Assembly: GCA_021775515.1 (NCBI GenBank)
Contig: JAJFHR010000411.1
Location: 1-37,852 of the forward strand
DNA: 37,852 nt
DNA from: Hyphomicrobiales bacterium
Lineage (GTDB): Bacteria > Pseudomonadota > Alphaproteobacteria > Rhizobiales > JAJFHR01
Direction of reading: 5' to 3'
The notes beneath the pieces are model-generated. The model had not been told where the DNA came from, did no database searches, and saw only the letters and a list, made by a program, of their open reading frames with translations. Below, one piece after another: positions 16,920 to 24,752 of this stretch (positions within the stretch are counted from its first letter, which is position 1; each line of letters opens with the position of its first letter). The position numbers and the translations under genes were made by a program.

Positions 16920-17633
16920 CTACTTGCTTGCGGTGTTTTTTCCAGACAGCCAAAAATCCAAAAATTCATGAAGCCAATTTTTCAGCGGTTGATCATAATG
17001 CGATCGCCCGCTGAAATGTTGGGACCGGTTCTGAGCGCCCTCAAGCTGAAAGCGCGCTGCACCCTTCACAGTCCACCGGTGCATCATTGCTAGGTTCACC
17101 TCAGGATGAAACTGAAGTCCATAGGCATTGGCTCCATATGAAAATGCCTGGTTTTCATAAATCTGCCCGGTCGCAAGAAGTTCTGCTCCGCGCGGCAAAT
17201 CAAAACCCTCCCGATGCCATTGATAGACATGGCTGGGCCAGGTGAACAAATTGCGTCCGCCGTTTGTCGGCTCGATGGGATAATATCCTACTTCAACCAT
17301 TTTTGCCGAATGAGCTTCCACCTCCCCGCCCAGATGTTTGACTAACATTTGCGCTCCAAGGCAGACACCCAGTAAAGGGCTGTCCTCCTTAAGGGGAACT
17401 TCCATCCAGTCAATTTCGCGTTTTACATAATCATCTGGATCATTGGCACTCATTGGCCCGCCGAAAATAACAGCCCCCGAATGGCGTGACATGTTTTTGG
17501 GCAATTCATCGCCAAAACGCGGTTTGCGAATGTCGAGAGGAAAGCCCATTTCTTTTAGTCGAACACCGATGCGTCCAGAGCTGGAGGCCTCTTGGTGTAG
17601 AATGATTAGAATAGGTTTTTCAGTATCGCTCAC
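16920..17633 (-). CDS. class I glutamine amidotransferase-like protein
   Basis: Stand-alone GATase-1 domain, related to the glutaminase part of GMP synthase. The nucleophile Cys91 is in LLGVCLGAQML and the His176/Glu178 pair is in LQFHPEV, completing the triad; FGGPMSANDPDDY forms the oxyanion region. Length of 237 residues matches the group that includes gamma-glutamyl peptide and polyamine hydrolases as well as unknowns. The GTG start overlaps the stop of the upstream dehydrogenase (GTGA), so both are co-translated. The amide acceptor or substrate cannot be read from the sequence. Confidence 0.86.
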   Translation of the reverse strand: MSDTEKPILIILHQEASSSGRIGVRLKEMGFPLDIRKPRFGDELPKNMSRHSGAVIFGGPMSANDPDDYVKREIDWMEVPLKEDSPLLGVCLGAQMLVKHLGGEVEAHSAKMVEVGYYPIEPTNGGRNLFTWPSHVYQWHREGFDLPRGAELLATGQIYENQAFSYGANAYGLQFHPEVNLAMMHRWTVKGAARFQLEGAQNRSQHFSGRSHYDQPLKNWLHEFLDFWLSGKNTASK

Positions 17634-18448
17634 GGAATTTCAATTTTACGGCGTTTGTCGGGTTTATTGAATCTCGATACACCGTAAGCAAGCAACTTAT
17701 TAGGAATGAAATGGGATACCATCACGAAAAATCGGTTTAGGCTGCCTGTGACAACCACGGTGCGGCCCCTCTTATATCCGGAATATCCGATTTTGGCGAC
17801 ATCTTTTGCTTGCATGGCTCCACTAGCCTTCGACATTCCGGAGCGCTTTAATCCTGCTCTTTTGTGAAATCCAGTCGCTGTTGATCCTGGGCAGATTACA
17901 CAAATTTTTATGTTGCTGTCTTTCAGTTCATGTGCAAGTGCATGCGTAAACGACTGAACATAGGCTTTTGTCGCGTAATAAACAGCAAAATAAGGCCCAG
18001 GAAAAAACCCGGCAACCGAGCCGACATTAATAATTCCACCCTGACCTTTAGCCCTTAACTGAGGCAGGAACCGCAAGATAAGTTCCGTCAAAACAGAAAT
18101 ATTGAGATTTATCGAGCCGAGTTGCCCGACTACATCACTATCAGCAGCGGGGCTGGCAAGGCCATATCCCGCATTATTTACAATCAATTCTGGATGAATA
18201 TGGGCTTTTTCTAAAGATTTGAAAAGCTTTTCCACCTGTGAGGGCAGGGTTAAATCGAGCGCCATGATTTCAGATTCGGTACCGTATTGACCATCTAATT
18301 CATCGGCTACCTTTTCTAAATCGCCATCGTTTCTGGCAACTAATACAAGATTGTACCCATCTGCGGCAATTTCCCTTGCCAGCTCCGCGCCAATGCCACC
18401 CGACGCTCCTGTAATTAGCGCCACCGGCCGATTTTTCCCGTAGCTCAT
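17630..18448 (-). CDS. short-chain dehydrogenase/reductase (DltE-like)
   Basis: Classical SDR of 272 residues. NADP motif LITGASGGIG (11-20) followed by VARN, then NNAGYG, catalytic Ser144 (NVGSVAG), Tyr157 and Lys161 (YYATK), and the CPGSTATGF loop. The C-terminal ~40 residues (GYKRGRTVVVTGSLNRFFVMVSHFIP) are hydrophobic with a final basic tail, a feature of the COG0300/DltE group that often acts on lipid-like substrates. It overlaps the amidotransferase gene by a GTGA junction. Specific substrate unknown. Confidence 0.85.
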   Translation of the reverse strand: MSYGKNRPVALITGASGGIGAELAREIAADGYNLVLVARNDGDLEKVADELDGQYGTESEIMALDLTLPSQVEKLFKSLEKAHIHPELIVNNAGYGLASPAADSDVVGQLGSINLNISVLTELILRFLPQLRAKGQGGIINVGSVAGFFPGPYFAVYYATKAYVQSFTHALAHELKDSNIKICVICPGSTATGFHKRAGLKRSGMSKASGAMQAKDVAKIGYSGYKRGRTVVVTGSLNRFFVMVSHFIPNKLLAYGVSRFNKPDKRRKIEIP

Positions 18449-18478
18449 TTATTGGTCCAAATATTTGATCTTGCTGAA

Positions 18479-18937
18479 TTAATCTTGCTGATTTTCCATC
18501 ACCTTCTTCTTGAGTTTAACCCGGTCTCTAGTTGAGACACCGATCAACTCAGCGACTCGCCACACCAGATTGGCCTCATAATCGTCAATTTTTCCATCAG
18601 CCAGGATAACCTCCCAGATTAGTTCGATAATGCCAATTCTTCCGCCCTGATCCAAATGCTCCGTCACGACCTTGGTGTATCGATACAAATCCACAGCCTT
18701 GCGCTCATCCGCCTGCGCTTCCGTTACCAGACGATTAAGTTCAATATTCGAAAGGTCGAAATGGTTTTGAAGTATCGTTCTCAGTTTTTCACTTTCTATT
18801 TCGGATGCGTTTCCATCTACCAATCCTGCATGAATCAGGAGAGCAGCAGTCGCCAGGCGAAGTTCGTCTAACGCTTCGGTTTCCTGACCTATTGGTTCCT
18901 TATCGAGATTAAATATGGACGCTATTTTTTTCCACAT
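18479..18937 (-). CDS. TerB-like (COG4103) protein
   Basis: All-helical protein of 152 residues with the TerB fold pattern: LATAALLIHAGLVDGNASEIESEKL, then the second matching half IIELIWEVILADGKIDDYEANLVWRVAELIGV. The acidic DG-x-x-x-x-E/D repeats are the likely metal site. Family members near tellurite genes gave the name, but this group has no proven role in tellurite resistance. It lies 30 bp upstream of the dehydrogenase gene, leftward, and could share a transcript. Confidence 0.82.
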   Translation of the reverse strand: MWKKIASIFNLDKEPIGQETEALDELRLATAALLIHAGLVDGNASEIESEKLRTILQNHFDLSNIELNRLVTEAQADERKAVDLYRYTKVVTEHLDQGGRIGIIELIWEVILADGKIDDYEANLVWRVAELIGVSTRDRVKLKKKVMENQQD

Positions 18938-19132
18938 AGTCAGTTCGGCGTTCGCCTCTTTTAAAAGTTACGGATGTGCATGTGACTATAACCCCGAGAG
19001 ATTTTGATTCGGTATCTAAATGAAAAATTCATTCATCAGGGAATTTAGTTTGACACCGGACATTAAACAGCCTTGCAGCCTCCAACGCTTCTGTTGGAAT
19101 CTTGAATATTTGTTTCGCTAGTGAAACTTATC

Positions 19133-19750
19133 CTATATGACTTTGACTACAGCGCCCATAGGAACGCGAGTATAAAGGTCTTCAACATCTTTATTCAGCA
19201 GCCTGACGCAGCCTGAAGACAGCGCTTTACCAATGCTCCAGGGCTGGTTGGTGCCATGAATGCGATACAATGTATCGACATTTCCCTGGTAAAGATAAAG
19301 CGCTCTGGCGCCAAGCGGGTTTTCCAGTCCGCCCGGCATAGAAACCGGCAATTCCGGTTGACGCCTGCGCATTGCCGCTGGCGGATACCAGGCCGGCCAT
19401 TTCGCTTTGCGCCGGATCACCGCCTTGCCCTTCCATTCGAAGCCGGCGCGCCCAACACCAACACCATATCTAAGTGCCTTCCCATGTTCCTGGACCAAAT
19501 ATAAAAAGCGATTTCCTGTATCAACAATTAGCGAGCCGGGTTTTTCCGGTCCTGAATAATTGACAACCTGTTTTCGATATTTGGGAGCAATATAATTAGA
19601 ACCGCGACGCGTCAGAAAATCCCCTGAACCCATGTCGTCGGTATATTTGTCCGAGAACGGGTCGAATTTAGGTTCTGCCCTGAGGCCGGCAACGGGCATG
19701 GCTGCCACAGAAAGCAAACCTCTAATAAAAATCCGACGGCTTGGTGCCAT
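19133..19750 (-). CDS. L,D-transpeptidase (YkuD family), probable Tat-exported
   Basis: Periplasmic enzyme that forms 3-3 cross-links in peptidoglycan or attaches proteins to it. The catalytic motif is complete: His165 in IHGTNQP and Cys181 in SSGCVRLLN. The N-terminus SRRIFIRGLLSVAAMPVAGL has a twin-arginine pattern followed by a short hydrophobic stretch, so Tat export is likely. WPAWYPPAAM and MPGGLENPLGARALYLY are conserved in this alphaproteobacterial group. I chose the ATG at 19750 because GGGAGG lies 6 bp upstream; the longer frame from 19768 would put the ribosome site inside the gene. Product 205 residues. Confidence 0.93.
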   Translation of the reverse strand: MAPSRRIFIRGLLSVAAMPVAGLRAEPKFDPFSDKYTDDMGSGDFLTRRGSNYIAPKYRKQVVNYSGPEKPGSLIVDTGNRFLYLVQEHGKALRYGVGVGRAGFEWKGKAVIRRKAKWPAWYPPAAMRRRQPELPVSMPGGLENPLGARALYLYQGNVDTLYRIHGTNQPWSIGKALSSGCVRLLNKDVEDLYTRVPMGAVVKVI

Positions 19751-21036
19751 TTTTTCCTCCCAGATCATTCGATTTACGTCCTACACCTGACGTATAAAAT
19801 GCAGTACACTAATTCAATTAGCTTCACCTCAAGGCTGAGAAATCTGCGTTTTTGTCCGGTATGTTTCAGTATAAAAATAGTTAGGCCATTGTTAGATGAA
19901 ACGCACCTTCCCCCAGTTAATATGCATCTGTTTAATAAAATACATACTCCAGCCACGGGGCATTATGATAGCTTGTAATCTTTTGCTCAGTGCATCACAA
20001 CGCCGTTACCGGGGAATTTCAGGTCATTTTTTTTAAATTAATGCAAAAAAATCACTACGGAGAGGTTTTGTTAATCACGGATACGTTTTGTTGCCTTTAA
20101 TTATGCCATATTATTCACTATCTGCTTTTGTGATCTATTTGTTTCGGAAACGTTACATGCAATACAATTTGGTATCTTTGTTTTTGTGTTCCCTCAGTAA
20201 ATTTGAGCATGCGCTCAAATTTCGTTCTGTCCCCCTTCATCTTTATTCGATTTTTATCTGGCAGTTGATGTACAAGCCCGGAAGCGTGAACCCTATTACA
20301 AAAGCAATCGACTGAAAAAATTACGGCCCTCAGTATCCCTCCGGCTTGGTAGTGGTTCCCTCGACAGGATCTTTTTTACCGCAGTAATTTTGGTAGAGTT
20401 TTTGTGGCCATACCCCCAAAAACTGCGGCTTTTACTCCTTTTTGGAGGATACATTTCCTACCTCCCCCATAAAAGTAATACCTGCTTGATCCCAAGTAGT
20501 CCTATTATTTTCACCCATGAGAAAATACCAGTCACCGCATAATTGACTTTCATTGTAACGCTTGGAGTATTGTTTGTTTCACATGCTGGGGTGTTGGCAA
20601 ACACTTATGAAAGACAATGAGAAGCCTGAAAACAATACAAATTCAGCCCCGTGCTAAGTTGCAAATTCTGTTTTCGCGTTTTCATTTCGGTATCGTTATT
20701 TCCCCTCTTTGGAGGACCAAAAATTTGTTTTTATGTGATTTCCAGAATATTTAATTTGGACCATTTTATTGCCCCTTCGCGGGTAATTTTCCGCTGCGAT
20801 TTCCCAAATTTCTTTCCCCTTTTGCTATCATTCGCTACACTAATTTTGCCGTGTAGTGTATAAAGCTTTGAGGGATAGCGGTGCAGCAGGTTCGACGTAC
20901 AGTTCTGACAATCAACTCGCATCGCGATGGGCAGATTTTTGATACAATTGGTTGATAATTGACAGAAATTCGGATGAATTGGAACTAGCACGGCATTCAC
21001 ATAAAACAACACGTTATGCAAATCAGGGAGAGAACA
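19751..21036. other. 1.3-kb gene-poor region upstream of TRAP system 1
   Basis: No credible gene. The region is AT-rich with T-runs on the + strand, like 13953-16427. It holds repeat copy B (20264-20353), a hairpin with GTTTTTG/CAAAAAC arms near 20397-20428, two short CTCC/GGAG hairpins near 20436 and 20704, and a TACACTA/TAGTGTA inverted repeat (20836-20860). A consensus TTGACA at 20958-20963 has no good -10 at 17-18 bp. The promoter for dctP must lie somewhere in the last 200 bp, but I cannot place it. Confidence 0.55.
20264..20353. repeat. diverged direct repeat, copy B
   Basis: Counterpart of 13196-13284, same orientation. Shares GTTGATGT-x-CAAGCCCGGAAGC, then TTACAA-x-AGCAA, a run of A, and TATC...CCG...TGGTAGT in the same order and spacing. 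Embedded in the T-rich gene-poor tract. Confidence 0.6.
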
Positions 21037-22017
21037 ATGAATATGGCTTTTAAATCGCTTATTGCTGCGGGAGTTCTTATTGGAACCACGATCGGTGCCT
21101 CCGCTGGCTCTAACACCACATGGGATATGCCGACGCCATATCCTGATAAAACGTTCCACACACAGAACATCATACAGTTCGCAAAGGATGTCGCGTCCAG
21201 CACCAAGGGTGAATTAACAATCAAAGTGCATTCGGCCGGGTCGCTTTTTAAGCACAAAGAAATCAAAAATGCGACCCGTAGTGGGCAGGTGCCGATTGGC
21301 GAATTCTATATGGGGCTTCTGGCTAATGAAAATCCAGCGTTTGCCATTGATACCCAGCCCTTCCTCGCCACCAACTATGATGATGCAGCTAAACTTTGGT
21401 CCGCCCAGCGGCCAATCGTCGAAAAACTTCTCGATAAGCAAGGACTGATGGTTCTTTATTCCGTGCCCTGGCCCGGCCAAAGCCTTTATACAAAAAAGCC
21501 GGTTAGTAAAGTTTCCGACCTTGCCGGCCTGAAATTCCGCACTTACAACGCCACTTTGGAAAGATTTGTTAAACACGCTGGCGCGGCACCCACACAGGTC
21601 GAGGTTCCCGATATCGCCCAAGCCTTCTCTACCGGAAGGGTAGAGGCAATGATTACCTCGCCGTCGACAGGCGCTAATTCAAAGGCCTGGGACTTTGTCA
21701 ACATTTACACGGACATTCAGGCCTGGGTGCCGAAAAATGTCGTTGTCGTCAATAAATCGGCATTCCGTAAACTCGACAAGCCCGTTCAAGCGGCGGTTTT
21801 GGAAGCTGCCAAAGCCGCTGAAAAACGCGGGTGGCAGATGAGCATGAAGGAAACCGATGCTAAAGTTGCTATTATGAAGAAAAACGGCATGAAAATTGTC
21901 AAACCCTCCGATGAATTAATGAAGGGCCTGCGTGAAATCGGCACCAAAATGATGGCTGATTGGAAAAAATCTGCTGGCGCTGATGGCGAAATGATACTTT
22001 CGACCTATAATAAGTAG
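21037..22017 (+). CDS. dctP: TRAP transporter solute-binding protein DctP (system 1)
   Basis: Periplasmic receptor of a tripartite TRAP importer. Signal peptide at residues 1-24 (SLIAAGVLIGTTIGASAGS). The DctP fold is shown by FAKDVASSTKGELTIKVHSAGSLF, PGQSLYTKKPVSKVSDLAGLKFRTY, in which the Arg of KFRTY normally salt-bridges a substrate carboxylate, and DIAQAFSTGRVEAMITSPS. I chose ATG 21037 because AGGGAGAG lies 6 bp upstream; the longer frame from 21016 includes that site. Product 326 residues. Followed by a hairpin and then dctQ and dctM. The ligand is probably a carboxylate, but cannot be named. Confidence 0.92.
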   Translation: MNMAFKSLIAAGVLIGTTIGASAGSNTTWDMPTPYPDKTFHTQNIIQFAKDVASSTKGELTIKVHSAGSLFKHKEIKNATRSGQVPIGEFYMGLLANENPAFAIDTQPFLATNYDDAAKLWSAQRPIVEKLLDKQGLMVLYSVPWPGQSLYTKKPVSKVSDLAGLKFRTYNATLERFVKHAGAAPTQVEVPDIAQAFSTGRVEAMITSPSTGANSKAWDFVNIYTDIQAWVPKNVVVVNKSAFRKLDKPVQAAVLEAAKAAEKRGWQMSMKETDAKVAIMKKNGMKIVKPSDELMKGLREIGTKMMADWKKSAGADGEMILSTYNK

Positions 22018-22028
22018 CAGCTAAAAGG

Positions 22029-22059
22029 CGGGTGGTCTTGATTGAGGCTGCCCGTTTTT
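22029..22059 (+). terminator. hairpin with T-run between dctP and dctQ (system 1)
   Basis: CGGGTGGTCT (22029-22038) pairs with AGGCTGCCCG (22045-22054), including G-U pairs, and is followed directly by TTTTT. It begins 11 bp after the dctP stop. It has the form of an intrinsic terminator and probably lets only part of the transcripts continue into dctQM. Confidence 0.65.
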
Positions 22060-22085
22060 AAAATGAAATCTCATTGGGGGGCGGC

Positions 22086-22658
22086 GTGCGTAGTTTCTTA
22101 AACCGGCTCTATACCTTGAGCGGTTATATCGGTGCGGGGTTTATCGCTGCAATTTGCGCACTGGTTTTTGCCCAGGTCATTTTAAATGCCATCGATAAAA
22201 TAACCAAGCTGCTGACCGGATCGGCCATCGGCCTCACTATTCCTTCTTATTCTGATTTCACTGGTTTTTTCCTCGCTGCCGCCTCGTTTTTTGCGCTTGC
22301 CTTCACCCTGCGCGAAGGCTCGCATATTCGCGTAACGCTGGTCATTCAACACACCTCCAATCAAATCCGTCACTTCATTGAATTTGTTTGCGTATCCCTA
22401 GCTCTTTCGGTTTCGATATATTTCGCCTGGTTTACCGCCAAGCTTACGTATGAATCTTATGTTTATAACGACCTTTCACCCGGGATAATTGCCCTGCCGA
22501 TCTGGATACCGCAGTTTTCCATGGTACTGGGATTGGCGGTTTTGAGCATAGCTCTCCTTGATGACCTGGTTACGATCTTGCGCGGCGGCAAACCGAGTTA
22601 CTTCGACAAAGGCGAAAACCTGCTTGAAGGCAGGGAGCCTGGAAGTTTTCCGGAGTAA
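22086..22658 (+). CDS. dctQ: TRAP transporter small permease DctQ (system 1)
   Basis: Small membrane subunit with four predicted helices: LSGYIGAGFIAAICALVFAQVI, FFLAAASFFALAFTLREGSH, a third around residues 95-120, and FSMVLGLAVLSIALLDDLV. The A-FTLREG-x-HIRV stretch is a DctQ hallmark. The start is most likely the GTG at 22086, with the G-rich GGGGGGCGG just before it, rather than the TTG at 22074. Product 190 residues. It ends 8 bp before dctM. Confidence 0.88.
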   Translation: MRSFLNRLYTLSGYIGAGFIAAICALVFAQVILNAIDKITKLLTGSAIGLTIPSYSDFTGFFLAAASFFALAFTLREGSHIRVTLVIQHTSNQIRHFIEFVCVSLALSVSIYFAWFTAKLTYESYVYNDLSPGIIALPIWIPQFSMVLGLAVLSIALLDDLVTILRGGKPSYFDKGENLLEGREPGSFPE

Positions 22659-22666
22659 TCCCTTAT

Positions 22667-23968
22667 ATGTCTGAGATTTACTTAACCTTATTCCTGCTGA
22701 TCATTTTGTTTGTCCTCCTGGGCAGCGGAGTATGGGTCGCTTTTTCTTTTATGATCGTCGGCATGGTGGGCATGGCTTTGTTTTCCACCGCTCCCCTGGG
22801 CCAGGTATTGGCCACAACGGTTTGGGGGGCAAGCAATTCCTGGGCACTCGCAGCCTTGCCACTCTTCATCTGGATGGGAGAAATTCTGTTTAGATCACGC
22901 CTGTCTCAGGATATGTTCACCGGACTTTCTCCCTGGATGAACCGCATTCCCGGCCGGCTGCTGCACGTCAATATTCTCGGCTGCGGCATCTTTGCCGCCG
23001 TCTCCGGGTCTTCTGCCGCTACTGCGGCCACCATCGGCAAAATGTCGATACCCGAACTTACCAAACGCGGTTATCCGGAGCATTTAATTCTCGGCACCTT
23101 AGCTGGCTCGGCAACTTTGGGGCTGCTCATCCCGCCCTCAATTATTCTTATCGTTTATGGGGTTGCCACCGAGCAATCCATCGCTCGGCTGTTCATCGCG
23201 GGAGTTCTGCCCGGCGTCCTCCTGGTCGTTCTTTTCATTGGCTACGTTGTCCTCTGGTCGGTGCTGAACCGCGACAAGATACCGCCCAGAGACGCCCATA
23301 TTTCTCTTCTGGAAAAACTCAAACATGCACGGCGCCTGATCCCAGTTGTCCTGTTGATTGGCGGCATTATCGGTTCCATCTATGCGGGTATTGCCTCACC
23401 GACGGATGCTGCCGCCGTCGGGGTTGTTCTAGCCCTAGTTTTATCCTGGTATACCGACAGTCTTAATCGTCAGACGTTTCTAGACGGTCTCATCGGTGCG
23501 ACAAAAACCTCCACCATGATTGCCTTCATCCTGGCCGGGGCAGCTTTCCTCACGGTATCCATGGGCTTTACCGGAATTCCAAAATTATTGGCGCAATGGA
23601 TCGGGTCTTTTGGACTTTCACAAATTGCCCTGCTTGGCGCACTGACAATTTTTTTCATTATCCTGGGCTGCTTTCTCGACGGTATTTCCGTTGTTGTCCT
23701 CACAACATCGGTTATTCTTCCGATGGTTGAACAAGCTGGCATCGATCCACTGTGGTTTGGTATTTATATTGTTATTGTCGTGGAAATGTCCCAGATAACG
23801 CCGCCGGTTGGCTTTAATCTTTTTGTTATTCAATCCCTCACCGGTCGAAATATTCTTCAGGTCGCCCGTGCTGCCACACCTTTTTTCCTGCTGCTCATTC
23901 TAGCGCTTGTCCTGATAATTGCCTTTCCCAAAATTGTTACCCTAATGCCTAACCTGATGGGTGGCTGA
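22667..23968 (+). CDS. dctM: TRAP transporter large permease DctM (system 1)
   Basis: Sodium-driven transport subunit, 433 residues with about 12 membrane segments. Typical DctM motifs: GCGIFAAVSGSSAATAATIG, IPELTKRGYPEHLILGTLAG, LGLLIPPSIILIVYG, IASPTDAAAVGV, and the late ITPPVGFNLFVIQSL. Eight bases downstream of dctQ, so translated from the same mRNA. Ends 14 bp before the convergent ABM gene. Confidence 0.94.
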   Translation: MSEIYLTLFLLIILFVLLGSGVWVAFSFMIVGMVGMALFSTAPLGQVLATTVWGASNSWALAALPLFIWMGEILFRSRLSQDMFTGLSPWMNRIPGRLLHVNILGCGIFAAVSGSSAATAATIGKMSIPELTKRGYPEHLILGTLAGSATLGLLIPPSIILIVYGVATEQSIARLFIAGVLPGVLLVVLFIGYVVLWSVLNRDKIPPRDAHISLLEKLKHARRLIPVVLLIGGIIGSIYAGIASPTDAAAVGVVLALVLSWYTDSLNRQTFLDGLIGATKTSTMIAFILAGAAFLTVSMGFTGIPKLLAQWIGSFGLSQIALLGALTIFFIILGCFLDGISVVVLTTSVILPMVEQAGIDPLWFGIYIVIVVEMSQITPPVGFNLFVIQSLTGRNILQVARAATPFFLLLILALVLIIAFPKIVTLMPNLMGG

Positions 23969-23982
23969 TATGCCGGGGTTAA

Positions 23983-24330
23983 CTATTGGCAATGTATCGC
24001 TAGCGAATCTTCCGGCACCCCGTCCCGGTCCGACATTCCATAATCCCGGATAACACCGGCAATGCGAAGCCGGTAATCGGCAAAAATTTTCTTTCTGCCC
24101 TTTGTCTGCGCTCGTCGATGGGTTTCAAGGTTGCGCCATTCTTCAATCGCACCTTCGTCCCGCCAAATTGAAAGTGAAAGAATTTTCCCCGCCTCAGTCA
24201 GGCTTTCATATCTTTCAATCGAGATGAAACCATCAATCTCTTGCAGCAATGGCCGCAACTCTCCAGCCAGGTCAAAATATTCCTGCCGGTGATCCTGGTG
24301 CAACCAGACTTCAAATATTACAGCTATCAT
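23983..24330 (-). CDS. antibiotic biosynthesis monooxygenase (ABM) domain protein
   Basis: Small ferredoxin-fold dimeric protein of 115 residues. The ABM pattern is visible: IFEVWLHQDHRQEYFDLAGELRPLL, DGFISIERYESL, ILSLSIWRDEGAIEEWRN, H-x-x-AQ. Family members include cofactor-free quinone-forming monooxygenases and haem-degrading enzymes. The start ATG overlaps the stop of the upstream NIPSNAP gene (ATGA), so the two work together. Substrate unknown. Confidence 0.82.
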   Translation of the reverse strand: MIAVIFEVWLHQDHRQEYFDLAGELRPLLQEIDGFISIERYESLTEAGKILSLSIWRDEGAIEEWRNLETHRRAQTKGRKKIFADYRLRIAGVIRDYGMSDRDGVPEDSLAIHCQ

Positions 24331-24659
24331 AATCGTTTAACCTCTCCATGGGGTGCCGAAGCCAGTTTTAAAAACAGCCGATCCTCTTTCAGGATAAATT
24401 TTTCCCGCTGGGCAAATTGGTAGTTGGCATGACCATCGGCGTCTGCGGCCAAACGTACGCGATAGGCCTCATAGTCTGCAAGACTATCAATATTGTATAC
24501 TCCATAAGCAATCGTGCTCGAACCTTCATGAGGAGCAAAATATCCGATCAGATCAACGCCGCACAGCGGAATTATCTGACCCCAATTTTGTGCATACTGG
24601 GCAAATTCAGACCTTTTGTAGGGGTCAATTTGATAGCGAATAAAACAGGTAATTGTCAT
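24327..24659 (-). CDS. NIPSNAP family protein
   Basis: A 110-residue protein with the NIPSNAP signature: TCFIRYQIDPYKRSEFAQYAQNWGQIIP, LIGYFAPHEGSSTIAYGVYNIDSLADYEAYR, and a closing LFLKLA. Like ABM it has the dimeric alpha-beta barrel fold. The ATG at 24659 has GGAG 9 bp upstream; the ORF could begin three bases earlier at a TTG. Divergent from the ArsR gene and in front of the ABM gene, so the three form one small regulated locus. Confidence 0.85.
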   Translation of the reverse strand: MTITCFIRYQIDPYKRSEFAQYAQNWGQIIPLCGVDLIGYFAPHEGSSTIAYGVYNIDSLADYEAYRVRLAADADGHANYQFAQREKFILKEDRLFLKLASAPHGEVKRL

Positions 24660-24704
24660 CAAGGTTTTCTCCGGTAAAAATCACGACAGCAAAAACATAT
24701 AACA

Positions 24705-24733
24705 TTGACCCTCTTTTATGCTTCGATTATGAT
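24705..24733 (+). promoter_or_regulatory. promoter of the ArsR-type gene; predicted leaderless start
   Basis: TTGACC (24705-24710), a 17-bp spacer and TATGAT (24728-24733) form a strong sigma-70 promoter. Transcription would start about 24740, which is the A of the ATG, so the mRNA is predicted to have little or no leader. No Shine-Dalgarno is seen before the ATG. Confidence 0.6.
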
Positions 24734-24752
24734 CGAACTATGAAAGAGGGTC
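24707..24752. promoter_or_regulatory. 46-bp near-perfect palindrome over the ArsR promoter and start codon
   Basis: The two halves match at 19 of 23 positions around a centre between 24729 and 24730. The outer arms are GACCCTCTTT and AAAGAGGGTC (perfect 10 bp) and the inner arms TTCGAT and ATCGAA (perfect 6 bp). It covers most of the -35, all of the -10 and the first codons of the ArsR gene, and lies about 50 bp upstream of the divergent NIPSNAP start. This is where an autorepressor dimer or dimer-of-dimers would bind. Confidence 0.7.

Noticed and set aside
20140..20160. GGAAACGTTACA as a third LacI-type operator
   Set aside because: It keeps only the AACGTT core, one half-site is poor, and it lies almost 900 bp from the nearest start codon.
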